Of a stretch of DNA of 15,545 nucleotides, positions 5,556 through 12,868 are shown one piece after another. How positions within the stretch are numbered: position 1 is the stretch's first letter; every line of letters begins with the position of its first letter. The DNA is from Syntrophaceae bacterium (GTDB lineage: Bacteria > Desulfobacterota > Syntrophia > Syntrophales > UBA5619), in the NCBI GenBank assembly GCA_023249795.1, contig JAHFBU010000008.1, positions 1 through 15,545 of the forward strand, read 5' to 3'. The translations under genes and the position numbers were made by a program. Below the pieces are notes generated by a model that was not told the origin of the DNA, ran no database searches, and worked only from the letters and a program-made list of their open reading frames with translations.

Positions 5556-5786
5556 TTGGACGAGACAATTAATTCACCAGCCGACATAGGTAAGATCGTC
5601 AGAAAAAGGAGGAAAGCGGACGGACTGTCGCTTGCCGATGCCGCTGCGATGTGCAACGTGGGTTATCGATTTCTCTCCGATCTCGAAAACGGAAAACCGA
5701 CCGCGCACATCGGCAAGGTCCTTCAGGTCCTATCCAGTCTTGGATTGAAAATTGCGGTTCGGCCGAGAGGTTGGAAAAATGAGTAG
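5556..5786 (+). CDS. hipB: HipB-like antitoxin, Xre-type DNA-binding protein
   Basis: The 76-residue product has a helix-turn-helix (IGKIVRKRRKADGLSLADAA, then NVGYRFLSDLENGK), followed by HIGKVLQVLSSLGL. This is the typical HipB fold, which binds operators as a dimer and neutralises HipA. I prefer the TTG at 5556 because AAGGGAG lies seven bases upstream. The in-frame ATG at 5526, adding ten residues, has no ribosome site and would be only about nine bases from the predicted transcript start. It overlaps hipA by eight bases, consistent with translational coupling. Autorepression through the three palindromes at 5409-5525 is inferred from the pattern known in E. coli. Confidence 0.88.
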   Translation: MDETINSPADIGKIVRKRRKADGLSLADAAAMCNVGYRFLSDLENGKPTAHIGKVLQVLSSLGLKIAVRPRGWKNE

Positions 5787-7026
5787 CGACAGCGCGGGTG
5801 ACAGGCTCGGTGTCTATTCGGATGACCGAAGGGCAGGTTATCTGTGGCTTGACGCTCGGCACAGATTCATCTTCCAGTACGATTCAGCATGGATAACTCG
5901 CCCGGGAAGTATCGCCATATCGTTGTCTCTACCGCTTCGTGCTAAGCCTTACGAAGATGACCTGGCCCGGCCCTTCTTTGCCAACCTTCTCCCGGAAGCG
6001 GAGATACGGCGGGTTATCGCGCGGCGCCTGGGAATTTCGGAGAAGAACGATTTTCTTCTCTTAAGGAGAATCGGCGGCGAGTGCGCCGGGGCCGTTTCCG
6101 TCTTACCCGAAGGGAGCTCGCCCCGGGATGAAAAAGGGTATCGGGAGCTTGATGAAAAAGCGCTTGGCAAAATCGTGGCCGAGCTTCCGATGAAACCGTT
6201 GATGGCCGGCGAGAGGGGCATTCGCCTCTCCCTGGCGGGGGCGCAGAACAAGCTGCCCATCTATATGGAAGACAATCGGATCTATCTCGCAACCGGCACC
6301 CTGCCGAGCACGCACATTATGAAGCCGCCCATTCAAGGGCTTGAAGGGTCCGTCCTCAACGAGGCTTACTGCATGATGCTTGCCGGTAGGCTCGGACTCA
6401 AGGTACCGGAAGTCATCGTCCGTGGAGGCGCCGATACGTTATTCATCGTAAAACGCTTCGACAGGGAAAGGACCCCGGACGGCAAGGTGGTCCGAATTCA
6501 TCAGGAGGATTTTTGCCAGGCGCTTGGTTTTCTTCCGGAGCAGAAATATGAAAGTGAGGGCGGGCCGGCGTTGGACCGTTGTTTCGATCTGATAAACAGG
6601 TCAAGCATACGCCCGGCAGCGGACAGGATGGCGCTCATGCAGTGGGTCATTTTCAATGTCCTGATCGGCAATGCCGATGCCCACGCAAAAAACGTTTCGA
6701 TCCTGTTGGCCGATCCCGGCCCGCATCTCGCGCCGTTTTACGATCTCCTCTGCACGAGTGTCTATGAGGGGCTGACAAACAAACTGGCCATGAAGATCGG
6801 CGGCGAGAACCGACCGGCCTGGCTCAAAACCCGGCATTGGGAAAGATTGGCCGATGCCGTTTCGATAAAGCCGGGTCTGGTTCTAAGGTTGTTGGCCGAT
6901 ATGACCAAGACGATTGTGCCGACGTCTGAAGAGCTGGCGGCGGCGTTCTACAGGGATTATGGCGCCGGCGGCATTATCGAAAAGATCTGCTCCGTCATAC
7001 GGAAGCGCGCCGGGAAAATGGGATAG
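5779..7026 (+). CDS. hipA: HipA-like toxin, serine/threonine kinase
   Basis: HipA kinases phosphorylate a cellular target (glutamyl-tRNA synthetase in E. coli), which halts translation and favours dormancy. The 415-residue product has a full N-terminal subdomain (about 8-110) and the HipA kinase core. The Gly-rich loop is RLSLAGAQNKLP (149-160), whose Ser151 matches the E. coli autophosphorylation site. Also visible are HQEDFCQALGF (241-251), the catalytic IGNADAHAKN (296-305, Asp300) and APFYD (318-322, metal-binding Asp322). All key residues are present, so the toxin looks intact. The ATG at 5779 overlaps the hipB stop. An upstream in-frame ATG at 5752 would intrude into hipB and lacks support. 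The target in this organism is unknown. Confidence 0.93.
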   Translation: MSSDSAGDRLGVYSDDRRAGYLWLDARHRFIFQYDSAWITRPGSIAISLSLPLRAKPYEDDLARPFFANLLPEAEIRRVIARRLGISEKNDFLLLRRIGGECAGAVSVLPEGSSPRDEKGYRELDEKALGKIVAELPMKPLMAGERGIRLSLAGAQNKLPIYMEDNRIYLATGTLPSTHIMKPPIQGLEGSVLNEAYCMMLAGRLGLKVPEVIVRGGADTLFIVKRFDRERTPDGKVVRIHQEDFCQALGFLPEQKYESEGGPALDRCFDLINRSSIRPAADRMALMQWVIFNVLIGNADAHAKNVSILLADPGPHLAPFYDLLCTSVYEGLTNKLAMKIGGENRPAWLKTRHWERLADAVSIKPGLVLRLLADMTKTIVPTSEELAAAFYRDYGAGGIIEKICSVIRKRAGKMG

Positions 7027-7048
7027 TGCGAACTATGCAGGCTGCCAC

Positions 7049-7119
7049 GGCCTCTTCCAAAATATAGTCGCAAAGATGATATTTGCGACTGATTCGAGGC
7101 AAGGCCGCGCTAAGAGGCC
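7049..7119. repeat. Nested inverted repeats after hipA
   Basis: An inner stem pairs AGTCGCAAA (7066-7074) with TTTGCGACT (7082-7090) around a seven-base loop. An outer pair, GGCCTCTT (7049-7056) and AAGAGGCC (7112-7119), encloses it. No T-run follows either stem. It may end the hip transcript or be the trace of a small element. Confidence 0.6.
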
Positions 7120-7160
7120 CATCACGGCTTCTTCCCCCTGCCGGATCAGTTCTTGTTCAA
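7119..7160 (-). pseudogene. Possible second scrap of the tyrA 3' end
   Basis: The 16 bases at 7119-7134 are identical to 11960-11975, which cover the tyrA stop codon and last codons. After a gap of roughly 30 bases, the sequence GGATCAGTTCTTG resembles the tyrA segment GGATCAGATCCTCG. The match is short and could be chance. Confidence 0.35.
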
Positions 7161-7166
7161 AAAAAG

Positions 7167-7210
7167 TTGACTCCGGTGAATAAATTCTTTATGAAATCCA
7201 TCCGTATAAT
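7167..7210 (+). promoter_or_regulatory. Candidate promoters for the ABC exporter operon
   Basis: TTGACT (7167-7172) and TATGAA (7190-7195) are spaced by 17 bases. A perfect TATAAT (7205-7210) lies just downstream but has no good -35. Either gives a leader of about 95-115 bases. Nothing else is seen in 7211-7315. Confidence 0.55.
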
Positions 7211-7315
7211 GTCCACCCCGCGGATGGGAATAAATGCGGGACAGGGTTCGAAAAGTCAGGGGCCCACGGAATCACAGGCAGAAGGCTTCTAATACGTCAT
7301 GATGCGGAGACAGAG

Positions 7316-8041
7316 ATGATAAGCGTTGATAGGCTTTGTCGTTCATTCGGGTCGCTTGTTGCGGTTAACGACATATCTTTCGAGGTACAAAAAGGGCAGG
7401 TGCTCGGATTTCTCGGACCCAACGGGGCCGGCAAAAGCACCGCGATGAAAATACTGGCCTGTTTTCTCGAACCGGACAGCGGCACGGCCTCCATTTGCGG
7501 GTATGACATTCGAAAGAATTCCTTGGATGTGCGCAGGTGCCTGGGTTATCTCGCGGAGAGTTCGCCGGCTTATGGTGAAATGACCGTCGGCAGCTTTCTG
7601 AATTTCGTATGCGATGCGCGCGCTATCCGCGGCGCAAAGCGCAGACGGGCCCTCGACCGCATCGTACCCATGTGTTCGATCGAATCGGTGTATCATCAGA
7701 GCATCGAAACGCTTTCGAAAGGATACAAGCGGCGCGTCGGTCTTGCGCAGGCGCTGATACATGATCCGCAAGTGCTCATTCTCGATGAACCGACGGACGG
7801 TCTGGACCCCAACCAAAAATATGAAGTGCGCTGCCTGATCAACGAGATGGCCGGCGAAAAGTGTATCATCATCTCGACACACATCCTGGAGGAGGTCGAG
7901 GCGATCTGTTCGCGGACGGTTATTATCGCGCGGGGTAAAATTCTTGCCGATTCAACGCCGAACGAATTGAAAGAGAAGTACCAGTGCTCGCTGGACGAGG
8001 TGTTCAGGAACATCACATCGTCGGCACAGGCCGCCCTGTAG
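7316..8041 (+). CDS. ABC transporter ATPase, GldA/NosF-like
   Basis: The 241-residue nucleotide-binding subunit powers an ABC-2-type exporter. Visible motifs are Walker A GPNGAGKS (34-41), signature LSKGYKRR (133-140), Walker B VLILDEPT (153-160) and the H-loop His in ISTHILEE (His189). The position of the Q-loop reads GYLAESSPAYGEMTV, with Glu where many ABC ATPases have Gln; this is also usual in GldA-like proteins. The ATG at 7316 follows GGAGACAGAG. The next gene begins 20 bases after the stop, and the four genes 7316-11890 form one operon. The substrate is not known; the Gld name reflects similarity to Bacteroidetes gliding genes, not evidence of gliding here. Confidence 0.93.
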   Translation: MISVDRLCRSFGSLVAVNDISFEVQKGQVLGFLGPNGAGKSTAMKILACFLEPDSGTASICGYDIRKNSLDVRRCLGYLAESSPAYGEMTVGSFLNFVCDARAIRGAKRRRALDRIVPMCSIESVYHQSIETLSKGYKRRVGLAQALIHDPQVLILDEPTDGLDPNQKYEVRCLINEMAGEKCIIISTHILEEVEAICSRTVIIARGKILADSTPNELKEKYQCSLDEVFRNITSSAQAAL

Positions 8042-8061
8042 TCGCCGCGGGAGTCAAAGAT

Positions 8062-8793
8062 ATGAACGGTTTCATGGCAGTATTCAAGAGAGAACTCAAA
8101 GGGTATTTTACGACGCCGGTTGCATATGTGTTTCTGATCATTTTTCTCTTCTTTGCCGGCTATCTGACATTCAGGAGCGGATTTTACGAGATGCGGCAGG
8201 CGGATCTGCTCGTATTTTTCAGCCACCTGCCGTTGCTGTTTGTATTCATGGTGCCCTCTACGGCGATGCGGCTGTGGTCGGAAGAACGAAAGTCAGGCTC
8301 GATCGAGCTGTTGCTGACGCTGCCGATTACGGTCACTCAGGCCGTCTGGGGCAAGTTCATCGCGGCGTGGGCATTTCTCGGCATCGCGCTGCTGCTGACC
8401 TTTCCCGTGCCGTTGACGGTCTATTATCTGGGCAGTCCGGATACCGGCCTTATCATCGTCGGCTATCTGGGAAGTTTCCTGATGGCCGGTTCGTATTTGG
8501 CGGTAGGATCATTCTTTTCGGCCCTGAGCAAGAATCAGGTCATCAGTTTCATCCTTTCCGTGGTCGTCTGCGCCATCCTGGTTTATGCGGGGATGCCGAC
8601 GACGCTTGATTACCTGTCCGGTCTTTTGCCCGGCGCCGCATTGACAATGGTCGCGCGAATGAGTGTCCTGACGCATATCGAGTCGATCCAAAGGGGGGTA
8701 CTGGAATTCAAGGATATAGCGTTTTTTGTGATATCGATCCTCTGCTGGATTTGGGCATGCACGATTATTTTGAATGAAAAGAAGGCGAGTTGA
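8062..8793 (+). CDS. ABC-2 permease, GldF-like
   Basis: The 243-residue protein has six predicted membrane helices (about 17-37, 50-66, 97-123, 129-153, 159-178, 218-237). Between helices 2 and 3 is EERKSGSIELLLTLPIT (75-91), the cytoplasmic coupling segment typical of ABC-2 permeases. It is the membrane channel partner of the ATPase upstream. The ATG at 8062 is chosen because GGGAG lies eight bases upstream. The open frame extends to 7984, but that would overlap the ATPase gene and place charged residues before the first helix. The TGA stop overlaps the ATG of the next gene, consistent with translational coupling. Confidence 0.92.
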   Translation: MNGFMAVFKRELKGYFTTPVAYVFLIIFLFFAGYLTFRSGFYEMRQADLLVFFSHLPLLFVFMVPSTAMRLWSEERKSGSIELLLTLPITVTQAVWGKFIAAWAFLGIALLLTFPVPLTVYYLGSPDTGLIIVGYLGSFLMAGSYLAVGSFFSALSKNQVISFILSVVVCAILVYAGMPTTLDYLSGLLPGAALTMVARMSVLTHIESIQRGVLEFKDIAFFVISILCWIWACTIILNEKKAS

Positions 8794-10775
8794 TGAACAG
8801 GACGACACGAGCAATCATAGCGGTCATATTTGTCGGCGTTATCATGTTTTGTGCAATAAGCATCGCGCATAATGTCGGCGAATCGATGAGACTCGATATT
8901 ACCGACCGGAAGCTTTACACGCTCTCCGACAGCACAAGGGCCATTCTCGGCAATGTCAAACAGCCGATCAAAATCAAACTCTACTACTCAAAGACGGCCG
9001 TGACAAAGGCGCCTGACCAGATCCGGCTCCTTAATAACTACTATTATTTTGTCGAGGCGCTGCTTAAGGAATACACAAGGGCCTCCAAGGGTCTGCTGAT
9101 GCTGGAAATTGTGGACCCGCGGCCGTATTCGGATGAAGAGGCCGAGGCGCTGCGTTACGGCATAAAGAAATTTGCCTTGACGGAGGATGAGAACTTTTTC
9201 TTCGGAATGACCTTGCAAACGCAGTACGGATCGGTCAACACGATTCCATTCTTTTCGCCGGAGAGGCAGAATTTTCTCGAGTATGACATCACCTATCAGA
9301 TTGAGGCCGTTTCAGTCAGGCAAAAGAAGCGAATCGGCGTATTGAGCTCGCTCCCGGTAATGGGTGACGGGACGAGCGCCTATTTGGCGCAGTTGCTGGC
9401 CATGCAGGGCCAGCAGACGCAGCGGCCATGGAGTGTCACGCAGCAATTGCAGCAGAGGTATGAGCTTGAAAAGATCGAAGCGACGGTGGACGAGATCAAG
9501 AATGTCGACTTGCTGCTTATCGTTCAGCCGAAGAATCTGAGCGACAAGATCCTGTTCGCAATCGACCAGTTTGTCCTCGGGGGTGGCAGGGCGATTGTGC
9601 TTGTCGATCCCTTCTGCGTGGTTGACCAGACGGCCGATATTGAAATGCGGAAGAACCCGGGAATTCCTCGGCAGGCCTCGGATTTGAACAAGCTGCTGAG
9701 GAACTGGGGTGTGGAGATGGCTGAAAATACGTTCGTCGGCGACCGCGGCCTTGTTCTCAAAGCGGCCACGAGGCAGAATGCAAAGCCCGAAGACTTGATG
9801 GGATTTCTGAAGCTCAATCGCGAATGCATGAATCGTGAATCCGTTATAAGCGCGAATTTGAATCAGGTGCGGGTGCTCTTCGCGGGTGCGCTGAACCCGA
9901 CCGTTCAAAACCCGAAGGACACGGCGCATCATATCCGGCTTACGCCGCTCATTCAAACAACCGATCGCGGCAATGTCTTCAAGAACGATTCCATGGAAAG
10001 AACGATGGAGTACAGCCCGGGCGCATTGATGAAGAAATTCACCGACGGCAAGAGCCCCGTGGTCATGGGGTATCTTTTAAGAGGACGATTCAAATCGAGC
10101 TTCCCGAAAGGGATTCATGTGCCGGTCGATGACAAGACGCAGGCGCCGAACGCTGCCGCCGCGGCAAAAGAACCCGCAACGAAGCATGTTAAGCGATTGC
10201 AGGAGTCGTCCGCCGAATCCGCGGTCGTCGTTTTTTCGGATGTGGATTTCATCAGCGATATGATCGCTTATCAACAGACGGCTGCCGGTGCGACGGCGGT
10301 TGGCGACAATGTCGCGCTGCTGATGAACACGGTTGATGACATGATGGGTTCGAACGAGTTGATTGCAATGCGGGCGCGCGGGGGTTTCCAGCGGCCGTTT
10401 CTGGTGGTTGACAAAATCGAACAGGAGGCCGCAAAGAAGTCGGCGCTGGAAGAAGACAAGATCAACGCGGAGATTGCCGGATTCCAGCAGGAGTTGCAGA
10501 GCATTATCTCGTCCATGAATGATGATAATAACAAGCTGTTGGAAAAGACGATCCTGGAGAAGAAGAGATTACTTGAAGGCAATATTCGCGAAGGCCAGCG
10601 GAAGCTGCGCAAGGTGAAAATGGAGCAGCGCAAGAGCATAGAAATGCTTGGCGACAAACTGCGGAATCTCAACATTTGGTCCGCGCCGCTGGTTATTCTC
10701 GTTATCGCCATTGTGCTGGGAATCCGGCGAAGCCTTCGCAAGCGGCAGTATATCAGCCACAAGAGCGACGCATAA
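8793..10775 (+). CDS. GldG-like ABC transporter auxiliary protein
   Basis: The 660-residue protein has an N-terminal membrane helix (about 6-27). A long extracytoplasmic part follows, beginning RLDITDRKLYTLSDSTRAIL, the characteristic opening of GldG-type auxiliary proteins. It contains VDLLLIVQPKNLSDKILFAI and GGGRAIVLVDPF, the DUF4350/GIFT-like fold. From about 545 to 625 it is a charged coiled coil rich in Glu, Lys and Gln. It ends in a second membrane helix (SAPLVILVIAIVLGIRRSLR), so the large domain is held at the membrane at both ends. The ATG overlaps the permease stop; the in-frame TTG at 8790 is less likely. In Gld systems the partner forms a complex with the ATPase and permease; the substrate is unknown. 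Confidence 0.9.
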   Translation: MNRTTRAIIAVIFVGVIMFCAISIAHNVGESMRLDITDRKLYTLSDSTRAILGNVKQPIKIKLYYSKTAVTKAPDQIRLLNNYYYFVEALLKEYTRASKGLLMLEIVDPRPYSDEEAEALRYGIKKFALTEDENFFFGMTLQTQYGSVNTIPFFSPERQNFLEYDITYQIEAVSVRQKKRIGVLSSLPVMGDGTSAYLAQLLAMQGQQTQRPWSVTQQLQQRYELEKIEATVDEIKNVDLLLIVQPKNLSDKILFAIDQFVLGGGRAIVLVDPFCVVDQTADIEMRKNPGIPRQASDLNKLLRNWGVEMAENTFVGDRGLVLKAATRQNAKPEDLMGFLKLNRECMNRESVISANLNQVRVLFAGALNPTVQNPKDTAHHIRLTPLIQTTDRGNVFKNDSMERTMEYSPGALMKKFTDGKSPVVMGYLLRGRFKSSFPKGIHVPVDDKTQAPNAAAAAKEPATKHVKRLQESSAESAVVVFSDVDFISDMIAYQQTAAGATAVGDNVALLMNTVDDMMGSNELIAMRARGGFQRPFLVVDKIEQEAAKKSALEEDKINAEIAGFQQELQSIISSMNDDNNKLLEKTILEKKRLLEGNIREGQRKLRKVKMEQRKSIEMLGDKLRNLNIWSAPLVILVIAIVLGIRRSLRKRQYISHKSDA

Positions 10776-10810
10776 AAGCGATTTTTAAAAAAAACAACGG
10801 GGTTCCATGT

Positions 10811-11890
10811 ATGAGCTATAAGAGGCTGGCGATCATTGGAATAGTGGCGGCGGGGATGGTGGTGTGGGCACTCGTGCAGTCGAACCTCTCGAAGAGGCCG
10901 GAAGGCGGATTTGCGGCGCAGACGGGCCTTATGCAGGGATTAGACCCGTCGGCGATTGGCAGCATCGTCCTGCAGTCAGAGGGGAATACGGTTACGCTCC
11001 TGCGTCAGGACCGCGCTTTCGTTGTTGTCGAGAAAGATAAATATCCGGCCATGATGAAACAGATCAACGGGCTTCTCTCGGCGTGCATTGATATCAAGAC
11101 GACCGAACTGATAACAAGCGACAAGGCCAATTATGCGCAACTTGGCGTAAGCGATGACAAACCGAAAATAGCCATAAAGTTCCTCAAACCGGACAAGAGC
11201 ATCCTTGCCGGCATTCTCGTTGGGAAGTCCGGAGATGATCCGATAGATCTGTACGTTCGATTGATTTCGAGCGACAAGGTGTATATGGCGACGAAAGTTC
11301 CCCCTCTGCGCACGGACGCCATGGATTATATCGACAAAAAACTTGTCGATATCAATGATGAGGAGATCGGCAGGGTCAGTGTAGAGAGTACGGAAGGCAG
11401 TTATGCCATCACGAGAGGATCGGACCGCGGTATCGTACTGGATAATATTCCCGCGGGAAAAGCAGCCAAATCGAATGAGCTTCAGCAGGTATTTTTCGCC
11501 TTGTCCAATCCGCTTTTTAAGTTCGTCGATGTAAAGAAAGACTCCGGCAAGATGAAATTTGACCGGACATACGTCTGCGAGCTGAATGACTCAACGGTTT
11601 ATACGATTCAGTTGTCATCAAAGGGCAACAAAACGTACTCCAAATGGACCGCCGACGTTGTGGACAAGAGCGATGTGGTCAAGGAATCCTACGTTGAATC
11701 CAAGGAAGCGTTGAAAGCGAAGGAAGCAAAACTGCTTGCCCTCGACAAGACAACGGACTTCATGAAAAGAACGCAAGGATGGGTCTATGAACTTCCTGAA
11801 AAGGAAACGAAGAGCATGACGATGAAATTCGCCGACCTGCTCAGGGATGAATCTGAAAACCCCGCCGACGCGAACAATACGAAGAAATAG
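10811..11890 (+). CDS. DUF4340 membrane-anchored protein of the ABC operon
   Basis: The 359-residue product starts MSYKRLAIIGIVAAGMVVWA, a membrane anchor with a short basic cytoplasmic tip. The rest is predicted to be periplasmic and fits DUF4340: two repeated alpha/beta segments with LGVSDDKPKIAIKF (about 113-126), GKSGDDPIDLYVRL and later YTIQLSSKGNKTYSKW. DUF4340 genes are known to follow GldG-like genes in many Proteobacteria, so a role as accessory subunit of this exporter is inferred. The ATG at 10811 keeps the helix at the N terminus. The ribosome site is weak (GGGG ten bases upstream). The gene faces tyrA tail to tail across 72 bases that hold only a weak imperfect hairpin (about 11905-11929). 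Confidence 0.85.
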   Translation: MSYKRLAIIGIVAAGMVVWALVQSNLSKRPEGGFAAQTGLMQGLDPSAIGSIVLQSEGNTVTLLRQDRAFVVVEKDKYPAMMKQINGLLSACIDIKTTELITSDKANYAQLGVSDDKPKIAIKFLKPDKSILAGILVGKSGDDPIDLYVRLISSDKVYMATKVPPLRTDAMDYIDKKLVDINDEEIGRVSVESTEGSYAITRGSDRGIVLDNIPAGKAAKSNELQQVFFALSNPLFKFVDVKKDSGKMKFDRTYVCELNDSTVYTIQLSSKGNKTYSKWTADVVDKSDVVKESYVESKEALKAKEAKLLALDKTTDFMKRTQGWVYELPEKETKSMTMKFADLLRDESENPADANNTKK

Positions 11891-11962
11891 GATACAGATA
11901 TTGCGCACACGCCGGAATGGCGCGGGTGCAGCGGAGCGGTTTATCGGCGGCCCCGCGGACCA

Positions 11963-12721
11963 TCACGGCTTCTTCAGCAGGGCTTCGATGCCCGCCGCGT
12001 CCCCCCGTTGGATCAGATCCTCGACGAGGGCGAGGTTTCGCTTGAAGATTTCCAGCAGCGCCGGCATGTTCGGGTTTTCCGCAAGCAGGGCCGCATAGAG
12101 GCCGGGACGCGGGCCGAAGACCTTCGCGGCGATCGCCTGCTTTGTTCGGAAGATGGGCGTTGAGAAGGCATCGAGTTCGGACGACTCCACGCCGGAATCC
12201 CGCAGCGTGAGCCCCATCAGGATCGTATCCAGATGGGTGAGCCCCTGGATCAGGGCCATCATCCGGTCGTGCTCCGCGGGCGTAGTCACCCGGACCCGCG
12301 CGCCGTTCTCATCAAAGATTCCCTTCAGGAAGCCGAGCCAGCGGTTCCCCCGCGCGGGGCAGAGGACAATGTTCTGGCCGGCCGGGGACGGAACATCCGG
12401 GCCGAAGAGCGGATGGCAGCCGATCACCTCAGCCCGCGTGGCGGCGAGCATCGCCTTCACCGGCTCCTCCTTCAGCGAGGTGAGGTCCATCAGCAGGGCG
12501 TCCTCCGGAAGGAGCGGGCCCGCCCTGCGGATCACGTCAAGCGTCGCCGCAATGGGAACGGCCACGATGACGATCCGGCAGGACGTAACGAGTTCCGGGA
12601 CGGAGATTCCCCCCGTCCTTCCCGACACAAGGACCGTGTGGTCCGTCCTGGTGAAGAAATCGGCAAACCATTTTCCGATTCCACCCGTCCCGCCGATGAT
12701 GCCGATTTCAACTTTGTTCAT
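11963..12721 (-). CDS. tyrA: Prephenate dehydrogenase family protein
   Basis: The enzyme oxidatively decarboxylates prephenate to 4-hydroxyphenylpyruvate, the Tyr branch. The 252-residue product has a Rossmann NAD(P) site GGTGGIGKW (10-18), DLTSLKEEPVKAM (79-91), and GCHPLFGPD (101-109) with the conserved His103. LIQGLTHLDTILMG (157-170) follows, with a second His. No chorismate mutase or ACT domain is fused, and at 252 residues it is on the short side for the family. The ATG at 12721 has AAGGTG seven bases upstream; the in-frame TTG at 12742 is not needed. It lies downstream of aroC, separated by a repeat-filled gap. Its 3' end faces the central block, and a scrap of the same 3' region lies beyond that block at 5313-5410. 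Confidence 0.93.
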   Translation of the reverse strand: MNKVEIGIIGGTGGIGKWFADFFTRTDHTVLVSGRTGGISVPELVTSCRIVIVAVPIAATLDVIRRAGPLLPEDALLMDLTSLKEEPVKAMLAATRAEVIGCHPLFGPDVPSPAGQNIVLCPARGNRWLGFLKGIFDENGARVRVTTPAEHDRMMALIQGLTHLDTILMGLTLRDSGVESSELDAFSTPIFRTKQAIAAKVFGPRPGLYAALLAENPNMPALLEIFKRNLALVEDLIQRGDAAGIEALLKKP

Positions 12722-12751
12722 CGCAAACACCTTCGCAATCAAGATTCATGA

Positions 12752-12868
12752 AGAACGGCTTCGCAAAAAGCTCCAGAGGCAAGACGCACGAGGTCCGAGC
12801 AGTGAGGCGGCGGGGAGATGTTCCGGAAGCCCGAAGGGATCGGAACGTGTCCCCGGAAAACGAAGCCG
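12752..12868. mobile_element. MITE-like composite repeat between tyrA and aroC
   Basis: The segment is bounded by an 8-base inverted repeat, CGGCTTCG (12756-12763) and CGAAGCCG (12861-12868). TCATGA occurs immediately outside on both sides (12746-12751 and 12869-12874). It contains hairpin repeat copy 2 and, left of it, a stretch similar to the left flank of copy 1. TCATGA is itself a palindrome, so it could be a target duplication or just the outer part of the inverted repeat. It contains no gene. Confidence 0.55.
12812..12854. repeat. Aro/trp intergenic hairpin repeat, copy 2
   Basis: Arms 12812-12825 and 12841-12854 pair with one G-G mismatch (12817/12849) and one T.G. The invariant 21-base centre is identical to copy 1. 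The orientation matches copy 1. It lies downstream of aroC and upstream of tyrA. Confidence 0.85.

Noticed and set aside
6105..6116. CCCGAAGGGA inside hipA, resembling the hairpin repeat centre
   Set aside because: Only about ten bases match and there are no pairing arms. It encodes ordinary HipA residues.
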